DNA from: Gnomoniopsis sp. IMI 355080
Taxonomy: Eukaryota > Ascomycota > Sordariomycetes > Diaporthales > Gnomoniaceae
DNA length: 64,000 nucleotides
Direction: 5' to 3'
Assembly (NCBI GenBank): GCA_027946555.1
Contig: JAPEVC010000039.1
Location: forward strand, 62,001 to 126,000
Shown here in pieces: positions 22,197-33,079 of the stretch (the stretch's first letter is position 1; each line of letters begins with the position of its first letter). Below the pieces are notes generated by a model. That model was not told where the DNA came from, made no database searches, and saw only the letters and a list, made by a program, of their open reading frames with translations. The position numbers and the translations under genes are program-made.

Positions 22197-22825
22197 ATCT
22201 CTTCTTCGTTCTGCTTCTCATATTGCAAAGCACCACATTCCTGGACAATGAGATCTGTGTCACTAGCAAAATCAGTATAGGTTGAGAACCACTCTCCAGG
22301 AATGTGACCAAGCCTCAAGAACTCACAACACCACCAGAAGTTGATATTTTAAAGTTTTGTGCTGGTCGTGGTGCTGCTGTAGGCAAAGCAAGTAGTATCA
22401 CTATGCCCAGACATCAAATTCACAGACCATGGACCATTTCTGAGGATCAGGCTGGACGAACTTCACTTGAAGGCAATGAAAGGTGACTCATTGATTTTAC
22501 CATATAACCTATATTCCGCTAGTTCTGGCAAAAAGACAAAGAGGTGTGGCTTGTGAAGTGTACATGCTGACATAATGCAAGCTACCTACCTTAGGTACCC
22601 GGTCCGCCGGTCTAGCCCGCCCGCCAACAGCAGGTCAGCAGGCAGCAACTCCCCCCATAGTAGAGCACAGGCAAACGGCATATATGATAGTCAGGCCAGC
22701 CTGATTTCAACTTTACACATTCGCATCTCATCCAAAACTCTTATTTCTTATTTTCTCTTTCTCTTCCTGATTCGATCTCAATCTGGGATCCAGGCCGTTC
22801 ACAGGTTGGAAAACACCAAGACGAG
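22197..22825. other. intergenic region / promoter of the RBR gene
   Basis: No gene recognised. The stretch 22690-22820 is pyrimidine-rich (TCTTATTTC-like runs) and is probably the 5' leader of the RBR gene. Confidence 0.5.
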
Positions 22826-25009
22826 ATGGCTTCAAACAATGGCCAGAAGCTACTGGTCTTTGGCCTCGGCTTTGCCCAGCACGACAGCCGCAAGATGCAA
22901 CAGGTACTGCGTCACTACGACCGGATGCCCGCCAACCCAGGCAGTCGCGCAGCCCTGTTTGTAGAGCTCACAAAGCTGGGGAAGGAGCTTGCAGCAGATG
23001 AGCAGCATCAGATGGACTTACAAAAGGTCGAAGACTGGATGAGAGATGGCGGCGAATTCCCCCTTGGTGTCACTCCAGCTCCCATCGACGCTACTGTTCG
23101 GGGAAGGCATGATTCCTCTCACCTGCACTTAGAGAACGGGGCACGCCAGCCATTTCAACACAGCAACCGTTATGGTCCAGGTCACACAATAGAGGACACC
23201 GAGCATGCTCACTATGATGCCCAGGACTTGCCCATGGATGATCAACACGCCGCTCCCCACGGAGATACTGAGATTCCTCTGGGCGAGACACACCAGGCAT
23301 GGAGAATGCATGAGCACCACTATGAGTCGAATTGGGATGGCTCAGGACGAGAACAGCCGGGAGAAGACACTGAAGAAGACACTGGAGATGGCGACCAGGA
23401 TATGAATGGACTTTCAGATGATGACGATCACCAGGGATGGGCCAACCTCGTCCCTTCCAGAGCAGCATTTCGCGGCCGAGGTCGCACCCTGAACGACGCC
23501 GAAGAGCTCTCATCCACCACTCAGCATCAAGAGGAATTAGCTATACCGGTAGCTGCACCAGCGATTCGCCCCAACTTGACTAACGCCGCTACGGTTCCGC
23601 AACTCCGAGGTAATCAACAGTGGCGAGGTAACAATGTTCATGGTCTCCAACACCGTGGAGGAGGTATTGGCATGGGAATGGGTATGGGATTACCTGGTGT
23701 GATGCCACATCATGGTCACAGGCCTCGGCCTCGCCGGCCTCGCATGGAGCACGATCTGGAAGAGGAAGATGATGACGAAATGGGCGGATTAGGTGGGTGG
23801 AATGTAGGTCATGGCCACTTCGCACTCGGTCCAGGTCGCACCTTGAACGATCCTGTGCCCGAACAAATCGAAGAACCTAACCAAGACCCAATGGTCGACC
23901 CTGCCTTTGACGTTGACGAGTCTGGCGACTCCGACTCCGATGTCGATGACACCGCCTCTGCTGGGACTCCAGTAGGCGATGATGCTGAACCGGTCGAGTG
24001 CCCTATCTGTCTCGAAGAGTACCCCCAATCTGGTTTTCCCAAGAGATCTACCATCACCGAGTTCTGCGACCATCCCGACAAAGCTTGCCTACAATGTCTC
24101 GACTCATCCATCACCGGAATTGTTCAGACCGGTGCCCTCCACATCCTCGCATGTCCCATCTGTCCCCAAAAGCTCAGCCCGAAAGACGTAAAGGAATACG
24201 CAAGTAAGAACGTCTACGAACGTTATAAGTACCTGAAGCAGCAAGCTTTAAGGCCTGGCCACTACATCTCCTGTACGCATCCGAACTGTGGCGGTAGCCA
24301 AGCTCATGATTGCAACGGCCCAAACGGTCCCAGAATGGTCTGCAATTTCTGTCAGGCCGAGACATGCGCCAAGCACAGGCGTCCCTGGCATGAGGGCCAG
24401 ACGTGCCTCGAGTTTGACATGGACCCAGCACAAATTGAGCGGTTGGAGGAGGAAGAAGCAACTGCAAAACTGCTTGCGAAGGAGGCGACTAGCATCTGCC
24501 CGAAGTGCGGACAGGGCGTCACCAAGACGGAGGGATGTGATCATATGATGTGTCAGTGTGGTACAGAGTGGTGCTACGTCGTAAGGAGTTCTCATTCAGC
24601 CCCCGTCGTTACGTGAACTAACCAGATCCTCATTCAGTGCTCCTGCTCATGGGAAAACATACTGCGCATAGGCGCCACCGCCCACGCCACTTTCTGCATA
24701 TACCACCCGAACAAAGTCAATCTTACCAAATCCCAACAGGATGCCGCCCGCACCCGAATTTTGGGCCTCGTGCACGGTGGTGAGGTCAGTGACGAACTGA
24801 CCCGGGCTCGGGACGAGTTTCGCCAACGCCGCCGTGAGGAGATGAGGCCAAAGATAGCTGAGGCCGCAGAGGCGAGGATGAAGCTCACCCTGGAGCAGAA
24901 GCGGCAACAGAGCCTGTCGTTGACGGCAGAGACGCCGCCGCGGAAGAGGAATAAAGTCAAACTCGTTCCGGCTTGGGAGGAGGGAGGTTGGACGAAGAAA
25001 GGACTATGA
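22826..25009 (+). CDS. RING-between-RING (RBR) E3 ubiquitin ligase
   Basis: Two exons, 22826..24580 and 24638..25009 (57-bp intron), encode 708 residues. Residues 1-390 are acidic, His/Asp-rich and low-complexity, with two copies of a GRTLND motif. RING1 begins at about residue 392 with CPICLEEY. The IBR (about 465-530) shows paired Cys/His in CTHPNCGG and CNFCQAETCAKH. RING2 begins at about residue 558 with CPKCGQGVTKTEGCDHMMC, the probable ubiquitin-accepting cysteine being about 571. The intron sits inside RING2 (WCYV before it, CSCSW after). A basic coiled-coil tail follows. RBR ligases pass ubiquitin from an E2 to their own RING2 cysteine and then to substrate. This is ordinary cellular equipment. 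Confidence 0.88.
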
Positions 25010-26221
25010 ATGGCGAGACATTTGTGCTGTGATGCATCAAATTTTGCATGTACTGGTGTGTTTGGGGCAGATCCATCCATCGACGTGGTTGTCTCCTGCT
25101 GCACCGTCGCTGCATCGCCTTTTTAGGAACACTGGGACTACAGGCCAATTGGTGCCATTCTAATAGATCATGGCGCCGTACTTGGGTATGAAAGGCACAG
25201 GATACACCGGCGAATGGCAAACCCCCCCACTAATGACCCTATTGCAACTTGAACACAACCGACCCGACGGCTCAATACCTACAGATGAATGTTCGGGGGA
25301 TGTAACTTCAACTACTACTGCAATTTCTCTGAACCTCATCTATCAACGAGAGTATCATTAGCCCGCAGACACAGAATTGCAAGCACACCCGTGAGCATGT
25401 TCTGCAATATTGAGTTTCAATCCCACTGCGGTTGCGATTTTGAGCCACCAATAGTCTCAAATAGTCTCAGGGTGCGCTGTCTCTGCTCTGTTTATTCACA
25501 TATCGCTTTCCCCCCTCCATTTTGATGAATCATTATCAGTTCGTATCTGGAAAGTGGTCACGAGTTCGTTCAAAATAGCCTACATTGACAACCTATTATT
25601 ATTCAATATTGAATATAGCGCGATGTCATTTTGCCAACACGGCAAAGAGTAACTAGGTGTATCGTTCCTACCGGGCGCTAACATCTTATCAGCTTGGCAT
25701 ACAAATTGCGGGCTCCATCGTGGATTTTTCGGCCTTCCTGATCCGGCAGGTCTTCGCCTTTCGAATGTCTGGGCGCAGAATCAATACGATTGAATTGTAT
25801 GGCCAGTATCTTGAAGTAATGCCTGTTGGTTGGTGCCTATTCAGTAGGAGCCAAGAGTCAACGGAGATTTCATCGCCCGACAGCGGCAGAGCGCCGCTTG
25901 TCATCCTTCTCGGCTACCTTCCCTCACTAGTTTTTTACAAAATGTCGCCAGTTCCCGAGGCTCACTGCTACATCTTGGCGTTCAATTGGCTGCCGCATTG
26001 GGTTCCTTTCTACGAACCTCAAAGCTTGGCGTCGAAAGCTCGTGATGTTCTGGTTCATTGGAAGAGGGCACGGAGGCGGCGTTGAAAAGGATGGAGTCTT
26101 TCGATAATGCCTTTCTAGACTTCTATAAGAAGTGAGGATTCCTGCCGGTCAGCAATGGGAGGGTATAGACTCGCTTGGACTATCGATCAGTGATCCATCG
26201 TGAGACTTCATTGTACACTTC
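25010..26221. other. intergenic region, one doubtful ORF
   Basis: About 1.2 kb between the RBR gene and fungalysin. A 142-residue open frame at 25657..26085 (+) has no recognisable domain, and I do not call it a gene. Positions 25560-25640 are AT-rich. Confidence 0.5.
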
Positions 26222-28432
26222 ATGATGCAGCGGCTCCTGTCTCTTGGCCTTCTGGGCTCTGCCCTAGCACACCCGGCCCACGTCCACTCCAATCCCAAGA
26301 CCTGGAAGCCGTCTCTTTCGAAGAGAGTTGTCGACCTGGAACAGTACCGCGTTTCCGCCGTGGCTTCTTACGTCAATGCGACTATAACACAGGCAGATCC
26401 CGCGGCGAGTGTTCTGAAGCGAGACTCTTACGTGGACACCGCGACGGCTCTTGTGCAGAGCGTGGCACCTGGTGCAGAGTTTCGGGTTGCTGATCACTAT
26501 GTTGGAACAAACGGGATAGCTGTAAGGATTTGATTCAATGCCTGATGATGGAAATAAATGCTAATTCTGCACCCTGAATAGCACGTGTACTTCAAACAAA
26601 CCATCTTTGGACTTGATGTCGACAACTCCAACTTCAATGTCAACGTACGTGACCCCTTGGAAACACCTGAAAGATTGTCTTGAGCGTTAACACTTTATAG
26701 ATTGCCAAAGATGGAACAGTCTTCTCTCACGGTAACAGCTTCTACACCGGAACTCTTCCCGAGACCAGCCCTCTGAAGAAGCGCGACTTCAAGGACTCGC
26801 TCACTGCATTAAGCGCGGCCTCGTCTATCCTCGAGCTTGATGTTGCCTCCGATGGTGCCTCTGTCGAGTCCACGGACCGTATCGAGACATATACTATCAC
26901 GGGCACATCTGGTGCCCTCGCTGACCCAGAGGCCCGCCTTGTCTACTTCGTTAAAGATGACGGCACTTTGGCGTTGAGCTGGCGAGTCGAGACGGATGTC
27001 GGCGACAACTGGCTGCTGTCATATGTCAACGCTGAGACTACTTCGGAGGTTTACGGTGTCGTCAACTATGTGGCCGATGTCGACGCCAGCTATCTCGTCT
27101 AGTGAGTCTACCCTTTAGGCATCCGAAAAGCTCCCGACGACTCTTGCTAATCATGTCAACAGCAAATGGGGTATCAACGACCCCGATGAGGCGGAGGCCT
27201 ACGACTCACCTCGTGAGGTCATCACCAACCCGTGGGATCTTTCCGAATCGCCTCTAACCTGGCTGAACGACGGCACCACGACATACGACAGCACTCAGGG
27301 AAACAACGCCATCTCCCAAGCCAACCCCAACGGCGAGGTCTGTATCCTCAATTACAATTGCTACCTTGACAACTACCAGGCTACGTCGGCGACCTACGAA
27401 TTTGAGTACCCCTACAACACCAGCATAGTTGACCCAAGCGACTATTACGACGCCTCCACAACTCAGCTGTTCTACACTGTCAACATGTACCATGATTTGC
27501 TGTACTCTCTCGGCTTCACCGAGTCCGCCTACAACTTCCAGATCGACAATGAAGGCAATGGTGGCTCCGGAAACGACTTTGCCATCCTCAGCGCCCAGGA
27601 CGGCTCCGGAACCAACAACGCCAACTTCGCCACGCCACCCGACGGCAAGCCGGGCCGCATGCGCATGTACATGTGGACCGAGTCTACCCCCGAGCGTGAC
27701 GCTGCGTTCGAGGCCGGTGTCATCCTCCACGAGTACACGCACGGTCTATCGAACCGCCTGACGGGCGGTGGCTCAAACACGGGCTGCCTCAGCGGCACCG
27801 AGGACGGCGGTATGGGCGAGGGCTGGGGCGACTTCATGGCCACCGCCATCCGCCTCAAGACCACAGATACGCGCGACACGGACTACGCAATGGGCGCGTG
27901 GGTGTATAACAATGATGCCGGCATTCGCGCTTACCTTTACTCGACGAGCCTGACCACCAACCCCTACACGTACGCATCCGTGAACTCGTTGAGTGAGGTA
28001 CACGCGATTGGCACCGTGTGGGCTACGATCCTCTATGAGGTGGTGTGGAACCTGATTGACAAGTATGGTATTACGGATGCCACCCAGCCGACCTTCGACA
28101 GCGACGGCGTGCCGACCGATGGGCGATACCTGGCCATGAAGCTGGTAGTTGACGGCATGGCATTGTGAGTAGATCCCCTTCACTGCAAAAACGAGCTGGG
28201 TCATGTGAGGATCTAGGGAATCACACGCTAACATAAATAACACAGGCAACCTTGCAACCCGGACTTTGTCTCTGGTCGTGACGCTATCATTGATGCGGAC
28301 ACCGCCCTTACTGGTGGTGCCAACGCCTGTGAGCTGTGGACTGCCTTCGCCAAGCGTGGCCTGGGCTCCGGTGCCGCGTATGGAAGCAGAAGGGACACGG
28401 AGAGCTATGTTATCCCCAGCGGTGTTTGTTAA
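26222..28432 (+). CDS. mep: secreted fungalysin metalloprotease (M36)
   Basis: Five exons (26222..26521, 26582..26644, 26701..27101, 27163..28164, 28246..28432) encode 650 residues, the usual fungalysin size. An N-terminal signal peptide is followed by the FTP/prodomain, which includes GTNGIAHVYFKQTIFGLDV. The catalytic domain carries HEYTHGLSNRL with the zinc motif HEYTH at about 444-448. The third zinc ligand, a Glu, lies in the GEGWGDFMATAIR block. It is a zinc endopeptidase cleaved on secretion and used for extracellular protein breakdown, sometimes in host interaction. It ends 261 bp from the convergent P450-1 and marks the left border of the two-PKS cluster. Confidence 0.93.
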
Positions 28433-28693
28433 GCCGTGATGGTGGTCACATCTTCCTTGTAGCTTCCCACGTGTGGCGGCAGAAATGGCTTCATGTACAT
28501 ATAATTTTGGAACGATGTGTCAAGGAAATCCTTTTCAGACACTTGAGTCCTTCCTGAAGTGGATATATAACAGGAGCTGCGGAGTTGCGTATTGATGCTA
28601 GTCACTCTTGACATCATGATAATGATAGTTTTTCACAGTCCTAAGTTGACTTTTAGGAAGTAAATTACAGGCTCAGCTCCACGGTGTCTTAAC

Positions 28694-30271
28694 CTACCAA
28701 ACAATTTCCAACTCATGTCCCTTTATCTCAGCATTGAACCATTCCACAATCTCAATCTTGGGTTTCACTGTTCTCGCCCCTTCTAAGACTTGACTCTGTA
28801 TCACCTTTTTCACCACAGTATGCAACTGATGATTCGCCAAATTTCTTCCTATACAAGCACGAGAACCCAGTCCATATGGGAATGTATCTCGATCCCGAAC
28901 ACGAGTCGTCATCTCATCACGCCCATCTGGCAACCACCTTTCAGGCCGGAACTCGAATGGATTCGGATATACATCAGGGTTATGGTGAAAAACGTACGCC
29001 GCCGCCCCGACTTTTGTACCCGCGGGCAGGGTATAACCGGAGACAGTCAGGCCCGCACCAGCGCTCTCCGGCACCACGCGCGTAAGCCGTGCCGGATTCG
29101 CCATACCGAGACGCAAACCCTCCCGGACGACAGCACGTAGATATGGGATCGCTTGAGGATCTGCATCTGCGCCTGACAGCTCTGCAGCTACTATCTCGTC
29201 GCGTAGCCGTGCTCGTACCGAGGGCTGCTGCACCAGGTGGAAAATGATGGTCGCTAGCATCACTGCAGTCGAGTCAGCGCCAGCGAAGACAACACCCTTG
29301 CACTGGACGAGTATCTCAGCAGGCGAGACGCCAGCTTGCTCAAGTCGGCCCTGATAGGTGTCTTGTTTGTTAACAGTCTCATGGGCTGTAACGCTCCCCA
29401 GAAAGCTGGTTACGTGGTGCACTGATGCGCTCACTTCTTCATCCGCAAGGACGTGCCCAACGAGTGAGGAGAAAATGAGTCTAAAAAGCCAATTTGGTAA
29501 CAAGGAGAAGCGACTGAATGCCACAATCGCCAGCACAAATGGTGTAGCAGAGAGTTTGGATGTGTATTTTCCTGGTGACGAGGCTGGATTCTCAGCAGCT
29601 GGCTTGCTTTTCATTGTCGTCAGCTCGTCCAAGCCTCCATAGACTTTATTGAAGAGGTAGGCAGTCAAAATATCAATGGATAGCCTAGAGGTCAGATCTA
29701 ATATGTCGAACTTGGCACCTGGAGTTTCCTTTTGCTCCTGAAGTCGGGCAATGAACTTTTGCACAAGAAGCTCCATAACGCCGTCATTCTCATAAGCTTT
29801 CTGGATCCTGCTTGGCGCAAATAGTGGCAGTACCGCTTTAGCACGACGGTCGCGGTACTCTAAATCGAGTGTCGAGAATATTGTGTCGTGGCCCTCGATA
29901 CGAAAATTTTGGTATCGTTCATCCTTGGGAAGTCCCCCGCCGGTGACATATATTCGATTCAGGGCGTCCCCATCCGAGATTGAGACGGCATCTGGAGCGA
30001 TGCGGAGTACGGTCGTTTGGTACTTGTTGTGATAGTATAGTAGTACGCGTCCCTCGACTCCAAGATAGCAGATGGTGTAGAGGAAGACAGGGGATATACA
30101 CGCGAACCATGGACCTGGGACGTGAGCCACGGGGTGAAGGTAGAGGCGGTATGTTACCGCTGCGAACACCGGCAGAGTCAAAATCAAGGGTAAGTGGACT
30201 ATATGTACCAAAGAGGTCGTAGACAAGTTCAAGGATAGAAGTGCTTCGATTTGAGCCTGAAGAACTCCCAT
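28694..30271 (-). CDS. cytochrome P450 monooxygenase (P450-1)
   Basis: Intronless, 525 residues from the chosen start. The frame is open upstream to an ATG at 30460. I chose the ATG at 30271 because it places the hydrophobic anchor (LVHIVHLPLILTLPVFAAV) and the proline hinge HPVAHVPGP at normal P450 distances. The extra 63 residues have no family counterpart. Motifs: I-helix AGADST, ExxR in REGLRL, PERW in FRPERWL, and the heme loop FPYGLGSRACIGRN with Cys about 473. It is an ER-membrane haem oxygenase needing a P450 reductase. An ACTCGG-type motif 263 bp upstream (30534..30542) ties it to the two-PKS regulon. Confidence 0.9.
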   Translation of the reverse strand: MGVLQAQIEALLSLNLSTTSLVHIVHLPLILTLPVFAAVTYRLYLHPVAHVPGPWFACISPVFLYTICYLGVEGRVLLYYHNKYQTTVLRIAPDAVSISDGDALNRIYVTGGGLPKDERYQNFRIEGHDTIFSTLDLEYRDRRAKAVLPLFAPSRIQKAYENDGVMELLVQKFIARLQEQKETPGAKFDILDLTSRLSIDILTAYLFNKVYGGLDELTTMKSKPAAENPASSPGKYTSKLSATPFVLAIVAFSRFSLLPNWLFRLIFSSLVGHVLADEEVSASVHHVTSFLGSVTAHETVNKQDTYQGRLEQAGVSPAEILVQCKGVVFAGADSTAVMLATIIFHLVQQPSVRARLRDEIVAAELSGADADPQAIPYLRAVVREGLRLGMANPARLTRVVPESAGAGLTVSGYTLPAGTKVGAAAYVFHHNPDVYPNPFEFRPERWLPDGRDEMTTRVRDRDTFPYGLGSRACIGRNLANHQLHTVVKKVIQSQVLEGARTVKPKIEIVEWFNAEIKGHELEIVW

Positions 30272-30861
30272 TTTGTGAATTGTGCGTAGGTACTTCCAGG
30301 TGAAGATCGAGTAAAGGCGTGCAATGAGATGAGCCTCTAGGCGTCTAGGGGCTGGTAACTGGAAGTCTGCATCAAAACAACGTGTGAAAATTTCAGGTAT
30401 GTAAAACGCTCTTGGCAGATATGTATCACTGAGAGACAGGTTTCGTCGGGTCTTGAACACATAGTAGACTTCGATACTGCATATACGTTGATTGCATAAT
30501 GCAGCTCCAAGGACTATGTACCGTTCGCTGTTCTACTCGGGGTCCAACAAATTGAGTCACAAGAAGGATCCACGCTATGCAAGTAACTGATGCTGTATTG
30601 ATAATAGTGATTTTACTCTGTGCCTTATTTCTTGTGAACTCATCACTTCCAGAGGCCAGCACCTGACCCTGAACATTACCTAGGGTATGCTCAGAGTATG
30701 GTGGGCCGGGGACCGAGGATACGAACCCAAAATCTACTACAACGATTCCTTGAGTCTCAGAAGCTAACAGCAATCGCGAAAACTTCCAGAAACCCCTGTG
30801 AAATGGATTCTCAAATTGCATCGACTGTTATTTGCGTCACACCCAATCTTGCAACATGGAT
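30272..30861. other. upstream region of P450-1 / 3' flank of the acyltransferase
   Basis: No separate gene. It contains the cluster motif at 30534..30542 and a frame that continues P450-1 upstream without domain support. Confidence 0.5.
30534..30542 (+). promoter_or_regulatory. YACTCGGKG cluster motif (site A)
   Basis: TACTCGGGG, 263-271 bp upstream of the P450-1 start. One of seven such intergenic sites in this window, all in this cluster. The CGG core fits a Zn2Cys6 half-site, but the binding factor is not known. Confidence 0.5.
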
Positions 30862-32421
30862 TTACTCGGCACGGCACAAGCAGAGCGCATACCGCGAAAA
30901 TTCCTCATCTGCCATCAGCGAGTCCAGCTCCTCGTCATACAGCCCCACGAGAACCTCTACACCAGCGTTTTTGTTCCGCGGTAACACCAGACAGGTCCTC
31001 GTAAAGCTATTGCATGCATCCATCAGCAATCGTGAAGCCTCGGGGCAGCCTTTGTTCGCAAAGACCGCCCCGTCTCCAAAAGACATGCCGTCGAGTGATA
31101 TATGCATCAGTGACGAGACTTGCATATTATTGCTGTCGATCTGGGGCATGCGTTGGCGTTTGAGTCGAATCAATTCGTCGTAGCTAGGGAGGTGATCCAG
31201 CAGGTTGTACAGATTCAGCAAGTTGACCTGGTCGCCAGCGCCAGCATTGTCCCTTAGCATAGCAGTAACCTTCCCGAGCGAACTCTGAGGGTCAATCAAA
31301 TCACTCAAAGGCAGCTCGGAGAACACATTGAATGTAATGTTGCCGAGAAAAGTCGGAGGAAGGGCTGAAGAATACGTGGCACGCCCGTCATAGATTAAAT
31401 TGAGTCTTGTGCGAGCGGTATCCAAATCGTCTTCAGGAGAGTCAAAGCCACGCTCTCGTCGTGTAGCGACCCGAGCTCGCAAGAAGCATCTCCAAATCAG
31501 TGCACACACTGCATAGTTGGCACCAACTGATGCGCTTGTAATGTCAAGCTCTTGCGCGATATCGTCACATAATGCTCCCAGGCGAGCTGTCGGGAGGTAG
31601 AAGATGGCCGTTTGCAGCTTTCGTCCACCGGGCAATTTGGGCTGCCCTGCTGTGGAGGTTTCCGGATCCCAAACTGAGCCACCTGAACTTGTATTGTTGG
31701 ATGACATGCGCTGCTGACGCTCGCGCATGATCTTCGGGTCTAAGCCCACCAGACGCCACGTTTCCGGGTCGATGGCCTCAATGGACTGTTCAGGAGCCTC
31801 ACGGGTCCAGATCTCGTGCAACAGAGCGTGTCTCTCGCTGCCGGGCACAAGTGGGTCTGGCTGCTGGCCTTCCGGTTGCAGAGCCGCGCAGTGAGCGGCC
31901 CACATGCGTATAATATGGTAATAGCCAACGCTGTCACTCGCAGAGTGATGAGTGGCGCTCACGAGGAGACACCCGCCATCCACGAAATTGGCTTGCGCGG
32001 CAAAGACTGGGCCTGATGCTACTTTGGGGTCGGCAAAGAAGCCGGTGGGTGGCATTATATCCTCGTCATTGAAGGCGTCCGGAGGGAAACCGAGGTCCCT
32101 CAGAGAAGCGAAGTCGAAGTCGGTGTCCAGTTCCTTCATTCTTAGCTGCGCTGGCCGGGGGCTAGTTGGTGAAGGTGGTGTATAGCGAATTTCCAGTTGG
32201 CCTTCTCGCCAGCCTGGCGCAGAAGATTCTCGGAGGTGAACATCGCCATCAAGCCAGGGCACTTGGAGAAACAGACGCCGTAATCCCTCGTGGAGGATTT
32301 CGAATGTCTGGGCTGGAGTCACGCCAGGTTTGAGAGACAGATAGGCGCAGGCATAGTAATAAGCGCGCGGGACGCAATGGTCGAAAGGGTTTAGGGTGAC
32401 TCGTATTTCAGACTTGGCCAT
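30862..32421 (-). CDS. BAHD / trichothecene-3-O-acetyltransferase-like acyltransferase
   Basis: A single exon of 519 residues. The catalytic HHxxxD motif is HHSASD at about 158-163. The other conserved BAHD block is YDGRATYSSALPPTFLGN, followed by NVFSELPL. The usual C-terminal DFGWG is not recognisable. The nearest counterpart is the region around MHISLDGMSFGDGAVF. The enzyme would move an acyl group from acyl-CoA (or possibly from a carrier-bound polyketide) to a hydroxyl of the product. It lies between P450-1 and the NR-PKS on the same strand and has the cluster motif 220 bp upstream. In this setting it is a candidate for joining a side chain to the aromatic core. Confidence 0.85.
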   Translation of the reverse strand: MAKSEIRVTLNPFDHCVPRAYYYACAYLSLKPGVTPAQTFEILHEGLRRLFLQVPWLDGDVHLRESSAPGWREGQLEIRYTPPSPTSPRPAQLRMKELDTDFDFASLRDLGFPPDAFNDEDIMPPTGFFADPKVASGPVFAAQANFVDGGCLLVSATHHSASDSVGYYHIIRMWAAHCAALQPEGQQPDPLVPGSERHALLHEIWTREAPEQSIEAIDPETWRLVGLDPKIMRERQQRMSSNNTSSGGSVWDPETSTAGQPKLPGGRKLQTAIFYLPTARLGALCDDIAQELDITSASVGANYAVCALIWRCFLRARVATRRERGFDSPEDDLDTARTRLNLIYDGRATYSSALPPTFLGNITFNVFSELPLSDLIDPQSSLGKVTAMLRDNAGAGDQVNLLNLYNLLDHLPSYDELIRLKRQRMPQIDSNNMQVSSLMHISLDGMSFGDGAVFANKGCPEASRLLMDACNSFTRTCLVLPRNKNAGVEVLVGLYDEELDSLMADEEFSRYALCLCRAE

Positions 32422-33079
32422 GTTGTTCGTCTTTTGCGTGCAAATTTTATGCCCACCAACGAAGTTTTGAGTGCAGATTTAACAGAGGAAGCTGTGAGGT
32501 GTTGACAAAATTGTGAAGCATAGTGTGAGGTATGAGAGACGTTTTGTCAAACTTTGCCAGATCGAAGAGGCTCAAGCACATTGCTGGCTGACGAGGTAGG
32601 CTAGTGACAAGTTCATGTCTCACATATCCCGGCTTGAGTATACTCGGGGCCAGCCTGGGGCTTAGCCATAGTGTAACACCGGTTCACCTGGTTCCCAATT
32701 TTGTAGTCTGCTCGTCCAGTCTCTTGGGTCAACGGGTTGCATACCTTCGGTAAGTGGCTGCTCAAGGAATTTGATCGAGAATCCAGCACGAACATGAAGC
32801 CTCCGCAAGTTGCGTTCGAGATAGCAAGGGTGATCACAGGTCGAGGTATTGAAAACCGATCACGGTAGTCTCATTTGCAAGCCGCGTCACATCACGATGG
32901 CGCCCGGTCAAGGGAAGAGTCTGTTTCGCCAGGGCCAGTCCAGCGTAAGAGCAGCCATGGTAGTTTGTGAGAGCACACTGCAGAGATCCGCAAAGGCTAT
33001 GCTTGCAAAGTGTCAAATAGTACCATTATCTAAGGCAAAAAAATCTAGCAGTGTTGTATTTCCCAAGCGCCCACACTAT
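32422..33079. other. promoter of the acyltransferase / 3' flank of the NR-PKS
   Basis: No gene recognised. It holds cluster motif site B at 32641..32649. Confidence 0.55.
32641..32649 (+). promoter_or_regulatory. YACTCGGKG cluster motif (site B)
   Basis: TACTCGGGG, 220 bp upstream of the acyltransferase start codon. Confidence 0.5.

Noticed and set aside
25657..26085. 142-codon open frame (+) between the RBR gene and fungalysin
   Set aside because: No recognisable domain, no splice partner and unremarkable composition. Too little support to call a gene.
30272..30460. N-terminal extension of P450-1 to an upstream ATG at 30460
   Set aside because: The 63 extra residues have no P450 counterpart and would put the membrane anchor in the middle of the N-terminus.
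30690..30740. Possible tRNA T-loop (GGGTTCG on the minus strand near 30725)
   Set aside because: No matching acceptor, D-arm or anticodon stem could be found around it.
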